Shown here: positions 5,815 through 9,128 of the stretch, one piece after another
How positions within the stretch are numbered: position 1 is the stretch's first letter
Layout: each line of letters opens with the position of its first letter
Assembly: GCA_028288775.1 (NCBI GenBank)
Contig: JAQGHP010000303.1
Location: 1-9,128, forward strand
Source: Phycisphaerales bacterium
Lineage (GTDB): Bacteria; Planctomycetota; Phycisphaerae; Tepidisphaerales; Tepidisphaeraceae
DNA: 9,128 nucleotides
Direction: 5' to 3'
The notes under the pieces: model-generated
Databases searched by the model: none
What the model was told of the DNA's origin: nothing
What the model saw: the letters and a program-made list of their open reading frames with translations, nothing else
Made by a program: the position numbers and the translations under genes

Positions 5815-6861
5815 ATGACCGATGTACTGGACCAATCCGAGGTAGACGCGCTGCTTGCCGCTGTGGATGCGGGGCAGGTGCAACAGCATGATGCGCCGCC
5901 GAAGGTATACGGGGGCAAATCTCCGGGCCAGGTGGACGTTCAGGTCTACGACTTCAAGCGGCCCGAGCGCGTCAGCAAAGACCAGATGCGTGCGCTGGAG
6001 GCCCTGCACGAGGGCTTTGGCCGCAACCTGGGGGCGGCACTTTCGGGGTACCTGCGGACGATCATCGAAGTGAGCGTCGCGCACATCGAGCAGCTCACCT
6101 ACAGCGAATTCATTCACTCGCTCCCCAACCCGACGTGTTTCAACCTGCTCAAGGCCGAACAGCTCGACGGGCAGCTTTGTCTGGAGATCAGCCCGCTCAT
6201 CATCTACCCGATCATCGATCGCCTGCTGGGCGGCAGCAATGCCGACCTGTTCATTCCCCAGCGCCCTCTGACCCAGATCGAGCAGCGGCTCGTGCAGCGC
6301 ATCACCGACCGCGCTACGCATCATCTTTCCGAGGCCTGGAGCAATCTGACGCCGGTGACATTCAGCGTGCAGGATTTTGAGAGCAATCCGCAGCTCGTGC
6401 AGATTGTGCCGCCCAATGAGACGGTGGTGGTCGTCGGGTTCGAGCTGAAGATGGGCAACCGCGCCGGCACCATGAGCCTGTGCATTCCGTACAACGTCAT
6501 CGAGCCGATCATGGGCGTGCTCGCGGCTCAGAACTGGTTCAGCTACCAGCGCAAGGGCGGCCAGGAAGACCACCTCCGCAAGCTCAAGAACAGCGTAAGC
6601 CACGCGCCCGTCGAGGTGCGGGCGTTCCTGGCCCAGACGACGATCAAGTTGAGCGATCTGCTGGCTTTACAGGTGGGAGATGTAATTACCACGGAAAAAG
6701 ATTGCGAGCGCGACGTGCTGATCCAAGTGGAAGGGAAGCACAAGTTTCTCGGGCAAGTCGGCCAATTTCGGGGTAACCGGGCCGTGCGCATCACGCGGCA
6801 GTGCCAGCAGGCAGAGGCCCGGGCGGAGAAGCCCGGTCACGGGGGAGGGGAAAGTCGATGA
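5815..6861 (+). CDS. fliM: Flagellar motor switch protein FliM
   Basis: FliM is a C-ring protein of the flagellar switch: it binds phospho-CheY at its N-terminus, FliG through its middle domain and FliN through its C-terminal domain, setting rotation direction. The 348-residue product starts with VLDQSEVDALL (4-14), the conserved CheY-binding peptide. A linker follows, then YDFKRPERVSKDQMRAL (45-61), the CheC-like middle domain with DRLLGGSN (135-142), and the C-terminal SPOA domain (about 264-327), including PVEVRAFLAQTTIKLSDLL, LQVGDVI and GQVGQFRGNRAVRI. The last 20 residues are a charged, glycine-rich tail. Length is slightly above the usual 330. All expected parts are present, so the protein looks functional and implies a motile organism or life stage. 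No other flagellar gene is in the window, so fliM lies apart from a flagellar operon here. Its stop overlaps the next start. Confidence 0.96.
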   Translation: MTDVLDQSEVDALLAAVDAGQVQQHDAPPKVYGGKSPGQVDVQVYDFKRPERVSKDQMRALEALHEGFGRNLGAALSGYLRTIIEVSVAHIEQLTYSEFIHSLPNPTCFNLLKAEQLDGQLCLEISPLIIYPIIDRLLGGSNADLFIPQRPLTQIEQRLVQRITDRATHHLSEAWSNLTPVTFSVQDFESNPQLVQIVPPNETVVVVGFELKMGNRAGTMSLCIPYNVIEPIMGVLAAQNWFSYQRKGGQEDHLRKLKNSVSHAPVEVRAFLAQTTIKLSDLLALQVGDVITTEKDCERDVLIQVEGKHKFLGQVGQFRGNRAVRITRQCQQAEARAEKPGHGGGESR

Positions 6862-7640
6862 CCCGTGCCGCCGGTGCGCCCGTGAATGCGGGAGAGTCCA
6901 TCCTTCTGACGCCACCTGGGTATCTCCAGCGTGCGACGCTTCCATTGCCGGCGTTGGTGCTGTTGCTCCCGATGGTGGTGATGTACGAGGTGGGCACGCG
7001 CTACTTCACCACTGCCGCCCGCCATGGGCAGGACCAGCAGATCATCGCCTTCAGCAAGATGCAGGATTTTTTCCACCTGTTCGGCGCCACGGGCAGGCAT
7101 CTCCCCGCGCTGGCGGTGGTAGCGAGCCTGCTCGCGTGGCATATCGCGCGGAACGACAAATGGCGGGTGGACTTGGCGACGGTGGTGGGCATGGGGATCG
7201 AGAGCTTGGTGCTCAGCCTGCCGGTGCTGCTTTTGGGATTTCTGATCAACCGCTACTTCGCGCTCGCCGCAACCTCCGCGACGCCGACTTCCGCGTTAAC
7301 CGTGGTGACCGATGGGGTTCGCGACAGGCTGATCATGGACTTGGGAGCGGGGGTGTATGAGGAGTTTGTCTTCCGCCTAGTGCTTTTCGCCCTCTTTAGC
7401 CTGGTGTTGAAAGACCTTTTGAAGCTCCATAACGGGGTGGTCTACCTACTAATGGTGGTTCTGTCCGGCGTTCTGTTTTCCGCCTACCATTACTGGAACC
7501 CGGCAGAGCAGTGGGTCTGGCGCATTTTTGCTTTTCGCGCATTGGCGGGGGCGTATTTCGGGATCATTTTCTTGTTCAGGGGTTTTGGCGTAACTGCCGC
7601 CAGCCACGCTTTTTACGATATTATCATTACGTTATTATGA
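6858..7640 (+). CDS. CPBP family intramembrane metalloprotease
   Basis: The 260-residue product is a multi-pass membrane protein of the CPBP (CAAX protease and bacteriocin-processing, Abi) family, which cleave substrates inside the membrane with two glutamates and histidines. Six or so hydrophobic segments can be seen, at about 28-45, 83-97, 107-131, 165-185, 194-210 and 224-243, plus the C-terminal region. Motif 1 is YEEFVFR (167-173, Glu168, Glu169, Arg173). Motif 2 is LFSAYHY (206-212, His211). Motif 3 is SHAFYD (249-254, His250, Asp254). All key residues are present. The ATG at 6858 overlaps the fliM stop as ATGA and has a strong purine-rich ribosome site (GGGGAGGGG at 6842-6850), so translation is probably coupled to fliM. 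The substrate is unknown. Members have been proposed to act in prenyl-protein processing or bacteriocin self-immunity, but nothing here supports either. Confidence 0.9.
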   Translation: MTRAAGAPVNAGESILLTPPGYLQRATLPLPALVLLLPMVVMYEVGTRYFTTAARHGQDQQIIAFSKMQDFFHLFGATGRHLPALAVVASLLAWHIARNDKWRVDLATVVGMGIESLVLSLPVLLLGFLINRYFALAATSATPTSALTVVTDGVRDRLIMDLGAGVYEEFVFRLVLFALFSLVLKDLLKLHNGVVYLLMVVLSGVLFSAYHYWNPAEQWVWRIFAFRALAGAYFGIIFLFRGFGVTAASHAFYDIIITLL

Positions 7641-7748
7641 TTCGGCTCCGCTGGCAACCCGGAAGAATTTTCGTGCAGATCAGGGCAAACATCCCTACAA
7701 TATCCTCCCTTACCGCTCCCCATCGTGGCGGATGCGGACAGCGGGCGG

Positions 7749-7785
7749 TGAGCCGATAATGGATTGTTGGCTTGCTCCCTTTTTT
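7749..7785 (+). terminator. Imperfect intrinsic terminator after the fliM-protease pair
   Basis: Bases 7749-7759 (TGAGCCGATAA) can pair with 7764-7774 (TTGTTGGCTTG) around a TGGA loop: 11 pairs, four of them G-U. The stem is followed after CTCCC by six T (7780-7785). The wobble pairs work only in plus-strand RNA, as expected for a terminator about 110 bases after the protease stop. Confidence 0.45.
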
Positions 7786-7828
7786 CGTTTCCAAGTGAGC
7801 GCGCCTTCCGCTGTGGCGTATTAACTTA

Positions 7829-7872
7829 GGGGTTTTTACCCCGGTCTTCAGGCGAAGAGTCTTAGAACTCTT
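7829..7872 (+). promoter_or_regulatory. Two small hairpins upstream of the DUF2617-like gene
   Basis: GGGGT (7829-7833) pairs with ACCCC (7838-7842) over a TTTT loop. AAGAGT (7855-7860) pairs with ACTCTT (7867-7872) over CTTAGA. Both are perfect and lie within 70 bases of the start codon at 7895. They could be protein-binding dyads or 5' leader structure; short perfect dyads also arise by chance. Confidence 0.3.
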
Positions 7873-7894
7873 CCAGAAAGAGCACGGACGCCAT

Positions 7895-8449
7895 ATGCCC
7901 AACCGAACCAAACAACGTCGTTCCGGCGGATTGACCCTGCTTCTCTACCAGCGGGCCATTCATCCCGAACTGTTCAAGATCCTCGCCACCGAGCAGGTGA
8001 GCCGTCGCGCTTACGACGCCGACATCTGGCTCGTCGAAGGCGGCCACGTGGTCACCTTCACTGCCGGGAAGAACGCTTTGACGGAAGTGATTGCCACCAA
8101 TCATGATCCGATCATCGAGCGTAACCTGCTCCAATCGATCCCTTGTCGTGGCGAAAAGTACCACGAAGCGATGGTCGGCCCGAACATCAAGTACATGATC
8201 AGCACGCTGGAAGAGCAGCTCACCCAGACGCTCTACGACGCGACCCGACACGAGATCTCGACCTACGCCGCCAAGCGCGAGCTCATGACCGCCGAGAGCC
8301 CCGCCATCGGCGACACCGCCGGCTTCTTGAGTGTCCTTGATATCGAACGCCGCAGCCACGAGTTGCTTGTCCAGAGCTTCCACCTTTTCGACGAAACCCA
8401 AATGGTCATCAAGACCCAGGCGATTATCGAAGTGGTCAAGGGCGCTTAA
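7895..8449 (+). CDS. DUF2617-like conserved protein of unknown function
   Basis: The 184-residue soluble protein resembles, from memory, the DUF2617 family of planctomycetes and actinobacteria, whose function is unknown. Recognisable blocks are LYQRAIHPELFKILAT (17-32), GGHVVTFTAG (49-58), LTEVIA (62-67), LLQSIPCRGEK (78-88) and, near the end, ERRSHELLVQSFHLFDE (151-167) followed by VIKTQAIIE (171-179). Planctomycete members share the HPELF block and the SR/SH-x-LLVQ-x-FHxF block. There is no signal peptide or membrane segment, and the N-terminus is basic (NRTKQRRSGG). The ATG at 7895 is used because the upstream frame is not coding-like; the ribosome site is weak (AAAGAG at 7877-7882, 12 bases away). 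The gene stands alone, between a weak terminator and a strong one, so it is probably its own transcription unit. The coding call is firm; the family assignment is not confirmed by search. Confidence 0.8.
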   Translation: MPNRTKQRRSGGLTLLLYQRAIHPELFKILATEQVSRRAYDADIWLVEGGHVVTFTAGKNALTEVIATNHDPIIERNLLQSIPCRGEKYHEAMVGPNIKYMISTLEEQLTQTLYDATRHEISTYAAKRELMTAESPAIGDTAGFLSVLDIERRSHELLVQSFHLFDETQMVIKTQAIIEVVKGA

Positions 8450-8481
8450 ACAATAGTGACCCGAGCAATCGAAACTGAACG

Positions 8482-8509
8482 GGCCCGAGGAGTGATCCTC
8501 GGGCCTTTT
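8482..8509 (+). terminator. Strong intrinsic terminator of the DUF2617-like gene
   Basis: GGCCCGAGGA (8482-8491) and TCCTCGGGCC (8496-8505) form a perfect 10-bp stem with a GTGA tetraloop, followed directly by TTTT. It begins 32 bases after the stop codon at 8447-8449. Confidence 0.93.
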
Positions 8510-8847
8510 GCATTTGGGCGACGTGCTCAACGCAATTTGGTTCCCATCTCCAAAAGTGGAAGGCGCCCCCACTCCCCTTATTACGGTACATGCCTCAATT
8601 TTGGCGGCAGGCATTCCACTTGATCTTGTGTTGCAACTCCAGCGAGCGGACGGGGCTGGAGGTTCAGGGGCACCTGCTCGACGGCGGGCACCTGGACTTA
8701 AAGGAGTCCAACGACGATGAGCCGGTGACCGAAAACCGACAACCTCCCGTAACCGCGACGTGCCGACCCGCCGACCGGTGACGCGTCCGGCGGAAACCGA
8801 TTCATTCACAGGCTCAAAGCCGAACCTAAATGGCTTTGCCTTGTCTC

Positions 8848-8893
8848 CTTCGCGTCAGTCTTCGCGCCCTTCGCGGCTTCGCGTTTCTCCGCG
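8848..8893. repeat. CTTCGCG short repeat patch
   Basis: The heptamer CTTCGCG occurs at 8848, 8860, 8869 and 8877, with a variant CTCCGCG at 8887. Spacing is irregular (12, 9, 8 and 10 bases), so it is neither a CRISPR array nor a regular tandem repeat. Patches of this kind recur in intergenic DNA of several high-GC bacterial groups. Confidence 0.7.
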
Positions 8894-8968
8894 CCGCGGT
8901 CCTTACCAAGCGGTGGAAGAGGTCGATGCGCTCGGGCCGTCTTCGATCCGGGTACGGATAGAACGTCA

Positions 8969-9004
8969 CGGAGTACCACGCCTGTGGCATGATGACCATG
9001 CCAC
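8969..9004. repeat. Palindromic element related to the cdaR-proA gap repeat
   Basis: CGGAGTACCACGCCTGTGGCA (8969-8989) matches 3734-3755 with one substitution and one missing base. Overlapping it, GTGGCATG (8984-8991) and CATGCCAC (8997-9004) form a perfect 8-bp hairpin with a 5-base loop. The GTGGCATG arm also recurs at 336-343 in the left palindrome cluster. This ties three intergenic regions of the window to one repeat family. Confidence 0.7.
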
Positions 9005-9008
9005 TACA

Positions 9009-9051
9009 TAAAAATGCGGTGAGCGCCGCTCTCGGTAACGGCGCCCACCGC
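9009..9051 (-). terminator. Intrinsic terminator for a minus-strand gene beyond the right edge
   Basis: Read on the minus strand, 9051-9040 (GCGGTGGGCGCC) pairs with 9027-9016 (GGCGCTCACCGC): 12 pairs including one G-U, with a 12-base loop. The stem is followed by ATTTTTATG. On the plus strand the same hairpin has an A-C mismatch and no T-tract, so the direction is clear. It suggests a gene converging from the right. In the last 77 bases one minus-strand frame stays open and ends in TAG at 9008-9006, but it is not coding-like. Confidence 0.6.
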
Positions 9052-9128
9052 TGGGGAGGGAAGGGAGATTGTGGACCGCACGGCTTGCAAACCCGTGCAA
9101 CAACGATGTCCTATCCTATTGTTCGCTG

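Larger units (their letters stand above)
8510..9015. other. Non-coding stretch without a convincing gene
   Basis: Open frames here (plus strand 8508-8720 and 8590-8781, minus strand 7862-8809) encode Arg/Ser/Pro-rich products with no recognisable domain and no ribosome site, so none is called. What can be seen is a CTTCGCG-repeat patch and a palindromic element, listed separately. The rest (about 8510-8840) shows no clear signal; it could include a decayed gene, but I cannot name one. Confidence 0.6.

Noticed and set aside
5743..6603. Minus-strand open frame opposite fliM
   Set aside because: Antisense to a complete FliM with all its domains; no recognisable motif of its own.
7696..7701. TACAAT as a second leaderless promoter
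   Set aside because: No start codon follows within 15 bases, no -35 is seen, and the candidate terminator at 7749-7785 would stop the transcript before the next gene.
8508..8781. Two overlapping plus-strand open frames after the terminator
   Set aside because: Products are low-complexity with no family resemblance and no ribosome site; possible gene debris, but not supportable.
7862..8809. Minus-strand open frame spanning the DUF2617-like gene
   Set aside because: It would run through the strong plus-strand terminator at 8482-8509, and the plus frame has the recognisable conserved blocks.
8848..8893. CTTCGCG repeats as a possible CRISPR array
   Set aside because: Repeats are only 7 bases long with irregular spacing of 8-12 bases and no spacers or cas genes.
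9071..9105. tRNA-like anticodon arm (TTGCAAA loop, GCA or TGC anticodon)
   Set aside because: The closing pair of the anticodon stem is mismatched on either strand, and no D-arm, T-arm or acceptor stem can be found around it.

Overview
This GC-rich window looks like chromosomal DNA from a planctomycete or close relative. Several things point that way: a DUF2617-like protein with the HPELF motif, a linked folP-cdaA-ybbR cluster, frequent use of starts without a Shine-Dalgarno sequence, and palindromic intergenic repeats built on GTGGCACGGGCGG and CCTGTGGCACC cores. The taxonomic call is inference from family resemblance. No rRNA, tRNA, CRISPR array, insertion sequence or prophage gene was found.

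Layout. A truncated gene runs off the left edge on the minus strand (about 1-196) and encodes a short N-terminal membrane segment. After a palindrome cluster (309-403), the plus strand carries folP (dihydropteroate synthase, 454-1299), cdaA (diadenylate cyclase, 1493-2326) and a YbbR/CdaR-like protein (2417-3568). This module pairs folate synthesis with c-di-AMP synthesis and its membrane regulator. A 303-base gap follows, holding nested inverted repeats. Then comes proA (3872-5140), whose extended -10 box sits so close to the ATG that the mRNA is probably leaderless.

Next is an Uma2-family PD-(D/E)XK protein (5183-5731), then fliM (flagellar switch, 5815-6861), which overlaps a CPBP-family membrane protease (6858-7640) by the four bases ATGA. 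These three have good Shine-Dalgarno sequences, unlike most of the genes to their left. An imperfect terminator (7749-7785) ends this group. A DUF2617-like gene (7895-8449) follows, closed by a perfect 10-bp hairpin plus T-tract. The remaining 600 or so bases hold no convincing gene. They contain a CTTCGCG-repeat patch, another palindromic repeat, and a hairpin that reads as a terminator for a minus-strand gene lying beyond the right edge.

The most notable points are the CdaA catalytic motif, which reads DLG where DGA is canonical; the probable leaderless proA promoter; the ProA loop next to the catalytic cysteine, which looks two residues longer than usual; and the family of palindromic intergenic repeats. 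I did not see a clear, wholly new multi-gene system here. The CdaA variant is the best lead.
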